Positions 42,547-50,452 of a DNA stretch of 64,000 bases are shown here, piece after piece. Source of the DNA: Amycolatopsis sp. WQ 127309 (lineage in GTDB: Bacteria; Actinomycetota; Actinomycetes; Mycobacteriales; Pseudonocardiaceae); contig NZ_CP095481.1 in assembly GCF_023023025.1 (NCBI RefSeq), forward strand, positions 2,170,001-2,234,000, read 5' to 3'. Positions within the stretch are counted from its first letter, which is position 1; every line of letters begins with the position of its first letter. The translations under genes were made by a program, and so were the position numbers. The notes below the pieces were generated by a model that saw only the letters and a list, made by a program, of their open reading frames with translations, was not told the DNA's origin and made no database searches.

Positions 42547-45033
42547 CTACGGCTGCGGGAAGTACTTCCCGAGCACCTGCTCCAGGTAGTCGAGCAGGTC
42601 GTACAGCGCGTCCTGGATCGCGTTGCCGGTGCTCGGCCGGAACCGGATCACCTGCGGGTCGTGGTCACTGGCCTGGTCCGCGAACTCCGCGTTGATGTGG
42701 ACGACGTCGTAGTCCACCCCGCGCGGCGCCTTCGACGCCAGGATGTGGTCCAGCACCTGCGACTGGCCCTCGAAGACGTAGCTGTAGCGCTCCGCCTCCG
42801 GCACCGTCGCGATCAGGTCCTTCAGCGCGCCACCGGCGGTGAGCGTCTGGACGGCCGGCGAGAACGGGTAGTCGTTCAGGTCGCCCGCGACCACGATGTT
42901 GGCGTTCTTGTCGGCCGCCAGCAGGGAGTCGACGAACCCGCGCAGCACCGTCGCCTGCTTGGCCCGCTGCACCTCGGAACTGCGCACCGGCGGCTGGTTG
43001 CGGCCGTGCGTCGGCTGGTCGCCGCCCTTCGAGTTGAAGTGGTTGGCGATGACGAACACCGTGCGGCCCTGGAAGACGAACTCGCCGGCCAGCGGCTTGC
43101 GGCTGGCCGTCCAGGCCTCGTTGGCCGGGTCGACGCGCCCCGGGGACGCCGACAGGTGCGCCTTGCCGTGGTCCTTCGTCACGCTGACCGGCGTGGTCGA
43201 CGTGCCACCCGGGCGGTCCACAAAGGACACCCGAGCCGGGTTGAACAGGAACGCCACGCGGATGTTGCCGCCCGGCTGGCCGCCGTCCTGGTCGTTCACC
43301 GGGTCGATCGAGCGCCACTGGTAGCGCGGGCCACCCTTGGCGACGATGGCGTCGGTGAACTTCTGCAGCGTCTGGTCCGCGACGACGACGCCGTCGTCGG
43401 TCGCGCCCGTGTTGTCCTGGATCTCTTCCAGGTTCACGATGTCCGGCGTCGCCAGGTGGGTCACGATCGCCTCGCCGAGGCGGTCGTACTTCGCCTGCGG
43501 GTCGCTGGGCGCCAGGTTCTCGACGTTGTAGGTGGCCACGGCCAGCTCGCCGGTGCGCTGCTTGCGCGTGGTCTCGGCCTGCAGCCCGTTGTCCTTGTCG
43601 GCGCCGAGCACGCTGGCGAACAGCGTGTAGCCACCGAAGGTGCTGTACTCGACCGGGCCGGACGTGACGCCGGTCAGCGCGTCACCGACGTTGAGCTTCG
43701 GGAACGGCCGCTGGTCGAACGAGATCAGCGACTGCACCTTGAGGACGCCGCTGTTGAGCTTGTCGTAGCCCAGGTAGACGCTGCCGCCGCGGACGGAGCG
43801 GTGCTGGTCCGGCTTGGTCGTCACGTACAGCTCGTTGAACGAGTTCGACGGGCCGACGACGCGGGCGTCGCTGACGCTCACGACCTCGCTCTCGTGCGCC
43901 TCCCAGAAGTCCAGCGCGTACTTCGCCGGCTCCAGGGGCAGCGCCTCGATGTTGCCGCCGGGCGACGGCGCGTACGTCTCCGGCACCGTCGTGGGGCTCA
44001 GGACGGTCGGCGCGGGCAGCGCGTTGTCGTGCGAGTCGACCGTCCACTGCGCCGTGCCCAGCTCGGTGAGCGACTGGTAGACCGACGTCGACGGGGTGTC
44101 CGGGTAGAACTCGCGGACGGTGCCGGTCGCGGTCACGGCGTCGCCGACCGCGACGGCCGGGCTGGTCGAGCCGGTGAACACGAACAGGCCCTCGCTGGTG
44201 CGCGGGTCGTTGTCCGGGGCCGGGTCGGTGAGCCAGAAGCCGCGGGACGAGCCGAAGGTCCGCGTCGCGGTGACGACGCCGGTCACGCCGCTGACCTTCT
44301 GGTCCTTCAGCGGGGAAAGCCGCGTGGTGCCCTGGATGTCGTGGATCTTCGCCGGGGTCCCCGGCTCGCCGGGCCCGGTGCCGCCGCCGGTCGTCTCGCC
44401 CGCGGCGTTGGTCGGCGTCGGGTCGCCGACGGTGAAGTCCGCGGCGTTGTCGTCGGTGTCGGCCAGGGTCGTGCCGCGCGCGACGGACGTCGCGTTGGCC
44501 GGCGCCGCCGTCGGGTTGCCCTCGCGCACGGTGGCGGCGCCGAACCCGACGAGGTCCTTGACCCGGGTGTCGGCCGCGCAGTCCGCGACGGTCTTGCAGG
44601 TCAGCGCGGTGGTCCCGGAGACGAGGGCGATCGTGCCCGCGGTCGCCGACATCGCGATCGCGCCGGTCGCGTCCGGTGCGGGCAGCGCGACGGTGCCCCC
44701 GGCCCCCTTGCCCTCGGCCACCAGGTAGCGCCCGCTCGGCGCGACGCTGCCGGCCAGCTGCGTCACCTGCCAGGTGCTCGACGCGCTCGGCGAACCGGGC
44801 AGGTACTGGACGCTGAAGCCAACCAAGCTCGCGGCCGCAGTACCGTGGTTAGCGAGTTCGACGAAGTCGTTGGTCAGCGTGGCGCCGGAGTTGCCGCCAC
44901 CGCCGTAGACCTCGGCGATGACCGCGTCGGCGCTGGGCGTCGCGAGCGCGGCCGGTGCGGCCACCCCGCCGAGCACCAGGCCCGACGCGACGGCCACCGT
45001 CAGCGCGGCCTTGGATCTGTGGGTCTTGGTCAC
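42547..45033 (-). CDS. exported endonuclease/exonuclease/phosphatase with lamin-tail domain
   Basis: An 828-residue secreted nuclease of the ExeM/NucH type. A signal peptide (LTVAVASGLVLGGVAAPAALA) is followed by a lamin-tail domain (VIAEVYGGGGNSGATLTNDF), a DNA-binding OB-fold region (IHDIQGTTRLSPLKDQKVSG; EGLFVFTGSTSPAVAVGD) and the EEP nuclease from about residue 520 (LAVATYNVENLAPSDPQAKY; DIVNLEEIQDN; FVIANHFNSKGGD; VVAGDLNDYPFSP; QASDHDPQVI). All catalytic blocks are present. GTG 45033 with AGGGGA upstream is the start. It probably degrades outside DNA for phosphate or nutrients. Confidence 0.93.
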   Translation of the reverse strand: MTKTHRSKAALTVAVASGLVLGGVAAPAALATPSADAVIAEVYGGGGNSGATLTNDFVELANHGTAAASLVGFSVQYLPGSPSASSTWQVTQLAGSVAPSGRYLVAEGKGAGGTVALPAPDATGAIAMSATAGTIALVSGTTALTCKTVADCAADTRVKDLVGFGAATVREGNPTAAPANATSVARGTTLADTDDNAADFTVGDPTPTNAAGETTGGGTGPGEPGTPAKIHDIQGTTRLSPLKDQKVSGVTGVVTATRTFGSSRGFWLTDPAPDNDPRTSEGLFVFTGSTSPAVAVGDAVTATGTVREFYPDTPSTSVYQSLTELGTAQWTVDSHDNALPAPTVLSPTTVPETYAPSPGGNIEALPLEPAKYALDFWEAHESEVVSVSDARVVGPSNSFNELYVTTKPDQHRSVRGGSVYLGYDKLNSGVLKVQSLISFDQRPFPKLNVGDALTGVTSGPVEYSTFGGYTLFASVLGADKDNGLQAETTRKQRTGELAVATYNVENLAPSDPQAKYDRLGEAIVTHLATPDIVNLEEIQDNTGATDDGVVVADQTLQKFTDAIVAKGGPRYQWRSIDPVNDQDGGQPGGNIRVAFLFNPARVSFVDRPGGTSTTPVSVTKDHGKAHLSASPGRVDPANEAWTASRKPLAGEFVFQGRTVFVIANHFNSKGGDQPTHGRNQPPVRSSEVQRAKQATVLRGFVDSLLAADKNANIVVAGDLNDYPFSPAVQTLTAGGALKDLIATVPEAERYSYVFEGQSQVLDHILASKAPRGVDYDVVHINAEFADQASDHDPQVIRFRPSTGNAIQDALYDLLDYLEQVLGKYFPQP

Positions 45034-45159
45034 CCTGAGTCCCCTTTGTGCTTGAACAGTCGTGGCATAGTCCCCCGAACAGATGAGGAGCAGGAAGACA
45101 AAGATGCAACGATTCGTAACAACTACTTTCGTCGTCACTCGATCGGCAGAGCAGGCTTC

Positions 45160-46194
45160 GTGATCACGTTGGTACTTGGCGGAGACGTCAACGTTCAGGG
45201 CCGTGCGACACCGTCGAAGGCCTTCGAACACCTGCATCCCCTGCTCCAGGGCGCCGACATCCGGTTCGTGAACCTCGAAGGACCGCTCTCGGGCACCGCC
45301 GGGAACTCCGGCGGCGCGGACATCCCGCACAAACCGAACTGGCGCCATTCCGCGCAGCAGATGGTCGAGGCGTTGACGGCCGCCGACGTCGACGTCGTCT
45401 CGTGCGCGAACGACGTCACCTACCCGCCGGCCGCCGCGATGACGAGCCTCGCCGTGCTCGACGAAGCCGGGATCGCGCACTGCGGCGCCGGCACGGGCCT
45501 CGCCGCCGCGCACGCGCCCGCCGTGCTCGAACGCGCCGGGCAGAAGGTCGCCTTCCTCGCGTACACGTCGCTCTGCTGGCCGTTCGGCCAGGCGGCGCAG
45601 GTGACGGCTCCGGGCGTCGCGCAAGCGCTTGCGACCACGTCCTACCAGCCGGACCCGCGCGTCGCCGACGTCCCGGGACTGCCGCCGCTGGTGCGCACGG
45701 CGCCGGTGCCCGAACACCTGGAGCGGCTCGCCGCCGACGTGCGCCGGGCGAAGGCGGCCAACGACCACGTCGTCGTCTCGATGCACTGGGGCCTGCCCGG
45801 CGCGGACCTCGCGGAGTACCAGGTGACCTACGGCCGGGCGGCGATCGACGCCTGCGCCGACCTGGTCGCCGGGCACGGCCCGCACACGATCCAGGCCGTC
45901 GAGGTGTACCGCGGCCGAGCGATCCTCTACAGCCTCGGCAACCTCGTGTTCGACTGGCCCGCGATGCGCGGCCGGCACCTCGACGGGCTGCTGGCCGGCT
46001 GCATCTTCGGCGACGAGCCCCGGCTCGAGCTCATCCCGGTGCGGCGCAACGCCGCCAACGAGTGCGAACCGCTCGCGGGCGAGGAAGCGGACCGGGTGCT
46101 GCGCTACGTCACGGACGTCTCCGCGCAGCGCGCCACCGCGGTGACCGTGCGGGACGGGATCGCGTCGGTGGCGGGCTTAGGCGTTGGGGCGTAA
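45160..46194 (+). CDS. CapA-family (poly-gamma-glutamate-type) metallophosphatase
   Basis: A 344-residue PGA_cap/CapA protein: LVLGGDVNVQGR (metal-binding GD), FVNLEGPLSGT, VSCANDVTYPPA (where most members read ANNH), VVVSMHWGLPGADLAEYQ, VAGHGPHTIQAVEVYRGRAI and YSLGNLVFDWP. It has no signal peptide. ANDVTYP in place of ANNHxxDyG is a notable change at a metal/active-site loop. Start GTG 45160. Confidence 0.88.
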   Translation: MITLVLGGDVNVQGRATPSKAFEHLHPLLQGADIRFVNLEGPLSGTAGNSGGADIPHKPNWRHSAQQMVEALTAADVDVVSCANDVTYPPAAAMTSLAVLDEAGIAHCGAGTGLAAAHAPAVLERAGQKVAFLAYTSLCWPFGQAAQVTAPGVAQALATTSYQPDPRVADVPGLPPLVRTAPVPEHLERLAADVRRAKAANDHVVVSMHWGLPGADLAEYQVTYGRAAIDACADLVAGHGPHTIQAVEVYRGRAILYSLGNLVFDWPAMRGRHLDGLLAGCIFGDEPRLELIPVRRNAANECEPLAGEEADRVLRYVTDVSAQRATAVTVRDGIASVAGLGVGA

Positions 46195-46381
46195 CGGATC
46201 GCGCGCGAGGAGTTACAGCTCGCGTTACGCCTGTCACCCATCCGGCGCATCTGCCTTAAATGCAGGTCAAGGACCGGAGTCACCGCTGTGAAGCGGAGGT
46301 ACGGTCTGCGAGAGCCGCCGAAAAGTGGCGTAGACCACTTCCTGGAGGCACAAGAGTCAGCGCGACACGGGGGGAGGGAGA
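46195..46381 (+). other. 187-base leader before a small membrane protein gene
   Basis: No gene seen. It contains GTGG-cgtaga-CCAC (46325-46338) and several short complementary segments, and it ends in a very strong GGGGGGAGGGAG site directly before the ATG. It may be a structured leader; it does not fit a riboswitch I know. Confidence 0.4.
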
Positions 46382-46522
46382 ATGATCATGTGGGGGCTGA
46401 TCGTTCTCAGCTGCGTGTTCGTGCTGGTACTGGGGACAGCCGCGGTCGTGGACCTTCGGGCCCACGATCGCGGCAGTACCCGGGTCAGCGGACGGCGGAC
46501 CTCGCCCGATAACGGCCGATGA
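46382..46522 (+). CDS. 46-residue single-pass membrane protein
   Basis: ATG 46382 to TGA 46520-46522 encodes MIMWGLIVLSCVFVLVLGTA, then AVVDLRAHDRGSTRVSGRRT and SPDNGR: one strong helix and a basic tail. The GGGGAGGGAG site supports real translation. The gene converges with and overlaps the next gene by 38 bases. No family recognised; small helix-plus-basic-tail proteins are common membrane-stress or complex-assembly factors. Confidence 0.7.
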   Translation: MIMWGLIVLSCVFVLVLGTAAVVDLRAHDRGSTRVSGRRTSPDNGR

Positions 46523-46931
46523 GCGTCCGCGCGCCGGCCAGCGCGACCCGCCCGGCGCCCTTCGCGCTCGCTGCGAGCACCGTCGTCCAGTCGAAGTAGT
46601 CGCGCCACAGCACGATCCGGCCGCCTTCGACCTCGAACGTGCCGCACACCCAGAACTCCGCTTCCCACGCGCCGCGGCGCAGGACGTCGGTGCGTTCGGT
46701 GAGGACGATGTTGCCGTCCGCGGCGATGTGGTGCGTGCGCGCTTCGAAACCGGAACCGAACCGGGCCATCAGCCGCAACTGCTTCTCGACCGCGGCGACG
46801 CCGCGAGCGGGCGGCAACGGCACGTTCTGGTACACGATGTCGCTCGCCGCGAACGTCAGCGCGCGGTCGATGTCGAGGTCTTCGAGAGCCTTGAGGAAAC
46901 CGGTCACCACTGCCTGGGGGTCTTCGGTCAT
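46485..46931 (-). CDS. limonene-1,2-epoxide-hydrolase-like (SnoaL-fold) protein
   Basis: A 148-residue NTF2-fold protein. TVLTERTDVL-like (IVLTERTDVLRRG), FWVCGTFEVEGGRIVLWRDY and FDW match the epoxide hydrolase signature, including the Arg and the two Asp of the D-R-D catalytic set. A C-terminal basic extension follows. Real substrate unknown. It lies 16 bases after the TauD-like gene on the same strand and may be co-transcribed. Confidence 0.88.
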   Translation of the reverse strand: MTEDPQAVVTGFLKALEDLDIDRALTFAASDIVYQNVPLPPARGVAAVEKQLRLMARFGSGFEARTHHIAADGNIVLTERTDVLRRGAWEAEFWVCGTFEVEGGRIVLWRDYFDWTTVLAASAKGAGRVALAGARTLIGRYRARSAVR

Positions 46932-46947
46932 GCCCTCAGGCTAAGGC

Positions 46948-47868
46948 TCAGAACGGCCGGTCGCCCGCGATGGCGACGCGCTCCGCGATCCGGACGTGCG
47001 GGTGGTAGTCGTTCACGGCGTAGTGCTGCGTCGCGCGGTTGTCCCAGAAGGCCACCGAGTCCGGCCGCCAGCTGAAGCGCACCTGGAACTCGGGCGTGTG
47101 GGCCTGCAGGAACAGGTACCGCAGCAGCCGGTCGCTCTCGGCCCGGTCGAGGCCGACGACGTGCGTCGTGAACGCCTGGTTGACGAACAGGGTGCGCCGC
47201 CCGGTCTCCGGGTGCGTGCGGACCACCGGGTGCTCGACCGGCGGGAACCGCTCCTGCCACTGCGCGAGCAACGCCGGATCGGCGAACCGGTCGAAGCCGG
47301 GGAGGTAGTCGTGCACCGCGGTCAGCCCGTCGATGCGGGCGCGGACGTCTTCGGGCAGGTTGTCGTAGGCAGCGGCCATGTCGGCCCACATCGTGTCGCC
47401 ACCGACCGGCGGCACCTCGATCAGCCGCAGCACCGACCCGAGCGCCGGGTTGGGCCGCCAGGTGACGTCGGTGTGCCAGATGTTCTCGAAGCCGGGCATG
47501 GACGCGGTGCGCTCGAAGCGCGTGACCTCGTCGTTCTCGCCCCGCGGGATGAACGGGTTGGTCTCCAGCTCGCCCCAGTTCGAGGCGAACGCGCGCTGCT
47601 GCGCCGGCGTGATCCGCTGGTCGCGGAAGAAAACAACCTTCCACTCGAGCAGGGCGCGGTTGAGCTCGGCCCGCAGTTCGGGCGTGACGGGCCGGGCGAG
47701 GTCGACGCCGTCGATCTCGGCGCCGATCACCCGGCCGAGCGGGCGGATCCGGAACAGTTCGTACGGTTCGCCCGGGTTGTCGCGGAGGGCGCGCGGGCCC
47801 TCGACGATGCCGTCCGTGGGCGTCACGGCCTCACGCAGCTGAATCCGGGCAGGCAGGTCTACGGACAT
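46948..47868 (-). CDS. TauD/TfdA-family Fe(II)/2-oxoglutarate dioxygenase
   Basis: A 306-residue dioxygenase. Iron ligands are in ENIWHTDVTW (H-x-D) and in the distal His of RATQHYAVNDYHPH; the 2-oxoglutarate Arg lies shortly after (VRIAERVAI). GAEIDGVDLARPVTPE and VFFRDQRITPAQQRAFASNW are family blocks. Taurine or a related sulfonate is a plausible substrate. TTGGAG lies upstream of ATG 47868, and a mini-ORF with a hairpin precedes it. Confidence 0.92.
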   Translation of the reverse strand: MSVDLPARIQLREAVTPTDGIVEGPRALRDNPGEPYELFRIRPLGRVIGAEIDGVDLARPVTPELRAELNRALLEWKVVFFRDQRITPAQQRAFASNWGELETNPFIPRGENDEVTRFERTASMPGFENIWHTDVTWRPNPALGSVLRLIEVPPVGGDTMWADMAAAYDNLPEDVRARIDGLTAVHDYLPGFDRFADPALLAQWQERFPPVEHPVVRTHPETGRRTLFVNQAFTTHVVGLDRAESDRLLRYLFLQAHTPEFQVRFSWRPDSVAFWDNRATQHYAVNDYHPHVRIAERVAIAGDRPF

Positions 47869-47906
47869 GACTGTGCTCCAAGGGTTTTCGGGAGAATTCG
47901 GACGCC

Positions 47907-48038
47907 GGGCTCGCGTCAGGCAGGGGGCGAGCCCAGGCGGCCGCGGCGCAGGAGCAGCTCCACGGTGCCTTCCCCGATCGACCGCTTGGAGGCGCGGTCG
48001 TGCCACCGGATTGGCGTGCTTTCCGAGGTGGCGGGCAT
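47907..48038 (-). promoter_or_regulatory. upstream 40-residue ORF and overlapping hairpin before the TauD-like gene
   Basis: On the minus strand ATG 48038 to TGA 47916 reads MPATSESTPIRW..., ending LLLRRGRLGSPPA. The hairpin GCGAGCCC/GGGCTCGC-type stem (47907-47914 with 47927-47934) covers its last codons and stop. The arrangement is like a translated attenuator, 48 bases before the dioxygenase. A TCCAC-TTG-GTGGA palindrome at 48079-48091 may be an operator. Confidence 0.4.
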
Positions 48039-48192
48039 GCGCCCATGGTCAACCTAGTCCCGCCCTGCGGTCAAGACGTCCACTTGGTGGAACACTCCCA
48101 ACGCCGCAGGTCACCGCGATGCGGGTCACGCGGGCCGATGAGGCAAGATCTTCCCCGATCGAGTGAGCGCCCTTGACGACGGAGGTCTCCCC

Positions 48193-48594
48193 ATGCCGAA
48201 AGGCAGAGGCTCGCGGATCGACAGTGGTGCCCCGGAGCTTCGCGCTGGGGGCTCCGTTGCCCGGAACCCCCTCTCGGAGCTTCGCGCCGGGGGCTCCGCC
48301 ACCCGGAAGAAGCCCGACCGGCTGCGCCGGGCGGCCGACCAGCTGGACCAGGCCGCGGCCGCCGACGACAAGGCCGCCGGCCGGTTCGCCGAGGCCCGCG
48401 TCGACTCGACGCCGTTCGGCATCTCGGCCCAGGCCCGCGAGCTCGCGGCGCGCTGGTCGGCCGCGCTCGCCGCGCGCGAAGCGGACGCGCGCGTCCTCGG
48501 CGACGCGACGTCGGACCTGGCCGGCCGGCTGCGCATGGCCGCCGGGACCACGAGCGGCTCGGGCTTCCGGAGGCGGATCGCGGTGGCACCGTGA
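48193..48594 (+). CDS. small ESX/WXG-like helical protein with repeat-derived N-terminus
   Basis: A 133-residue protein with GGAGG before the ATG. Residues 36-133 are helical (DRLRRAADQLDQAAAADDKA; ISAQARELAARWSAALAARE) like an ESX-type small protein. Residues 14-36 hold a duplication (ELRAGGSVAR, ELRAGGSATR) encoded by two hairpin-forming DNA repeats at 48236-48298. It is coupled (GTGA) to the next gene. Confidence 0.7.
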   Translation: MPKGRGSRIDSGAPELRAGGSVARNPLSELRAGGSATRKKPDRLRRAADQLDQAAAADDKAAGRFAEARVDSTPFGISAQARELAARWSAALAAREADARVLGDATSDLAGRLRMAAGTTSGSGFRRRIAVAP

Positions 48595-49163
48595 CGCTCG
48601 AGCTGTTCGAACACCCGGCACTGACCTCGGCCGCGACCCGGCTGGCCACGCTCCGGGCGGCGGCCGGCCGGATCGGCGCGGCCGACCCGGTCGCGGCCCT
48701 GCGCCACGTCGACTGTTCCCCCGCGGCGATCCGCGCGTCCGCCACGGAGGTGGACGCGGGTTCATCGGTGGTGACGTCGGCGTCCGCGGAGTTCCGCACC
48801 GGCGTCGACCTGGCGGAAACCGGCGGCAGCGCGGAAACGTTCGCGACCTGGGCGGACACAGTGGACGGTCAGTACGCGGAGGCCGCCCGCGCGGCGGCCA
48901 CGACGGCGGCGCTGGGCCTCCGGATCGCGTCGGAACTGGACGCCTTGGCCCGGTCGACGTCGGCCGAGGTCACCGCGATCGCCGACGCGGCCGAGGCAGC
49001 GGCGTCAGCGGTCCTGTCGGACGACCGGTCGGCCGAGGTGGTGAGCACAGTCAGCCGCGCGTGCGCGTCGGTGGTCCGGACGGTCCAGGAGAAGGCGTCA
49101 TCGCTGACTTCCCTTGCCGCGGAACTGGAACCGCTGACGAACCCCGCGGTCGACCTCAGCTGA
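48591..49163 (+). CDS. helical protein paired with the ESX-like gene upstream
   Basis: A 190-residue Ala-rich helical protein (LTSAATRLATLRAAAGRIGA; TWADTVDGQYAEAARAAATT; SVVRTVQEKASSLTSLAAEL). No family is recognised; a length near two WXG100 units and the coupling to a small helical protein suggest an ESX-type pair. It converges with the NmrA-like gene, overlapping by 8 bases. Confidence 0.7.
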   Translation: MTLELFEHPALTSAATRLATLRAAAGRIGAADPVAALRHVDCSPAAIRASATEVDAGSSVVTSASAEFRTGVDLAETGGSAETFATWADTVDGQYAEAARAAATTAALGLRIASELDALARSTSAEVTAIADAAEAAASAVLSDDRSAEVVSTVSRACASVVRTVQEKASSLTSLAAELEPLTNPAVDLS

Positions 49164-49938
49164 AGTGCTCCCGAGCCCAGTCGTCGAAGGGCCGCGCGGG
49201 ATGCCCGGTGACCCGAGCGACGTCCAGCGAGACGGGCTCCGGTTCCGTAACGAGCGACGCCCAGTATCCCAAGGCAGTGGTAACGAATTCCGCACCCATC
49301 TGTTGACTCAGTTGAGTTTTCGCTTCCGCGACCGGCTGTTCTTCCCACACGGCCGGCTTTCCCATCGCATCCCCGATGAGTTTCACCTGCTCGGCTTGGG
49401 TGAGCGCTTCCGGTCCGGTGACGAGGTAGGTCTGCTTGGCGTGGTCGCCGGTTATCGCCTTGACCGCCATGTCGGCAACATCGCGCTCGTGAACGAGCGA
49501 CCTCCGGGCTTGCCCATAGGGTCCCCGAACGACGCCGGTCGCAGCTTGATCCGACCAGCCGAGGGCATTGGTGGCGAGGCCGGTGACCCTCAGAAAGGTC
49601 CAGTCGTCGGTGATCCGTTGGACGGCTTTCTCGACGTCGCCCCAGACACCGCCGTGCTCCGCACTCATCGCGGAAAGATAGACGACCTTCTTACCCTCCA
49701 ACGGTTTCAGGGCCTTCTCGATGCCTTCGGAGTCAAAGGAAGGCCAGAGCAGATAGACAGCGTCAACGCCTTCGGCGGCTTCGGTGAGATCGGCGATGTC
49801 CCCCTGAACGACCTCGACGTCCGCCGGGGCCTTCGCCGCGTCGCGCACCAAAACGCGCACGTCGGCCCCGGCTTCCAACAGGCCACTGACGACATGACGT
49901 CCGGTGTGGCCCGTGGCCCCGGTGACGAGAACGGTCAT
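49156..49938 (-). CDS. NmrA/SDR-type NAD(P)-binding oxidoreductase
   Basis: A 260-residue atypical short-chain dehydrogenase: VLVTGATGHTGRHVVSGLLE (dinucleotide loop), VRVLVRDAAKAPADVEVVQG, AVYLLWPSF and VVYLSAMSAEHGG, with RSLVHERDVADMAVKAI late. The NmrA/azoreductase-like group is used for quinone or azo reduction or as a redox sensor. Codon use is less GC-rich at third positions than neighbours. Confidence 0.9.
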   Translation of the reverse strand: MTVLVTGATGHTGRHVVSGLLEAGADVRVLVRDAAKAPADVEVVQGDIADLTEAAEGVDAVYLLWPSFDSEGIEKALKPLEGKKVVYLSAMSAEHGGVWGDVEKAVQRITDDWTFLRVTGLATNALGWSDQAATGVVRGPYGQARRSLVHERDVADMAVKAITGDHAKQTYLVTGPEALTQAEQVKLIGDAMGKPAVWEEQPVAEAKTQLSQQMGAEFVTTALGYWASLVTEPEPVSLDVARVTGHPARPFDDWAREHFS

Positions 49939-49995
49939 GGTGTGCTCCCTCGTGATCGGCTACCCACCACGGTCACACTTCAAGAGCCCTTCAAG

Positions 49996-50412
49996 TCAAG
50001 AACCGGTGCGAAAGCTTTCGACAGCGGCCGAAATGACGTCAGCCGGTGCGAAGTGGGCGGACAAGTCCATCGCCTCGGCCGTAGCGACGATCCGCGTCAA
50101 CCGCTCGGCTTCCTCGGCGTTCCGCGTCCAGTGGTCCGCAGGAAGGTCAAGGACGGCGACCAGCAGATCGCCGGGGTAGAAATCGCCCTCGGCGAGCGGA
50201 TCGCGTTCCAGCGTGGCCAAGGCGAACGGAACCAGCGCGTCGACACCTACTCGCTGTCCAAGCAGGACACGAAGCTCCTCGGCAGTCAGCTGACCGACCG
50301 GCTTTCGGCGAAGCTCGTGCACGGTCTTGACCAACCGCGAAGCGTCGGACGGCGCGTCGCCCCAGGTGTGCCCTTCGAGCTGCTCCAACGTCAGGGTCTC
50401 GTTGTTCGCCAT
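49996..50412 (-). CDS. CdiI-like immunity protein
   Basis: A 138-residue acidic protein: LTLEQLEGHTWGDAPSDASR, LVKTVHELRRKPVGQLTAEE, LRVLLGQRVGVDALVPFALA and GDFYPGDLLVAVLDLP. This is the pattern of contact-dependent inhibition immunity proteins. It lies 40 bases downstream of a WXG-type toxin gene and should neutralise it. Confidence 0.88.
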   Translation of the reverse strand: MANNETLTLEQLEGHTWGDAPSDASRLVKTVHELRRKPVGQLTAEELRVLLGQRVGVDALVPFALATLERDPLAEGDFYPGDLLVAVLDLPADHWTRNAEEAERLTRIVATAEAMDLSAHFAPADVISAAVESFRTGS

Positions 50413-50452
50413 CAAGTGATTCCTCTTCGTGGTCCCGACTCCGGCAGGAGGA

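Noticed and set aside
46195..46381. Leader considered as a c-di-AMP (ydaO) or cobalamin riboswitch
   Set aside because: The conserved core blocks of these classes are not found in order.
48049..48765. Minus-strand frame opposite the ESX-like pair
   Set aside because: It is Arg/Pro/Gly-rich with no domain or ribosome site, and overlaps two better-supported plus-strand genes.
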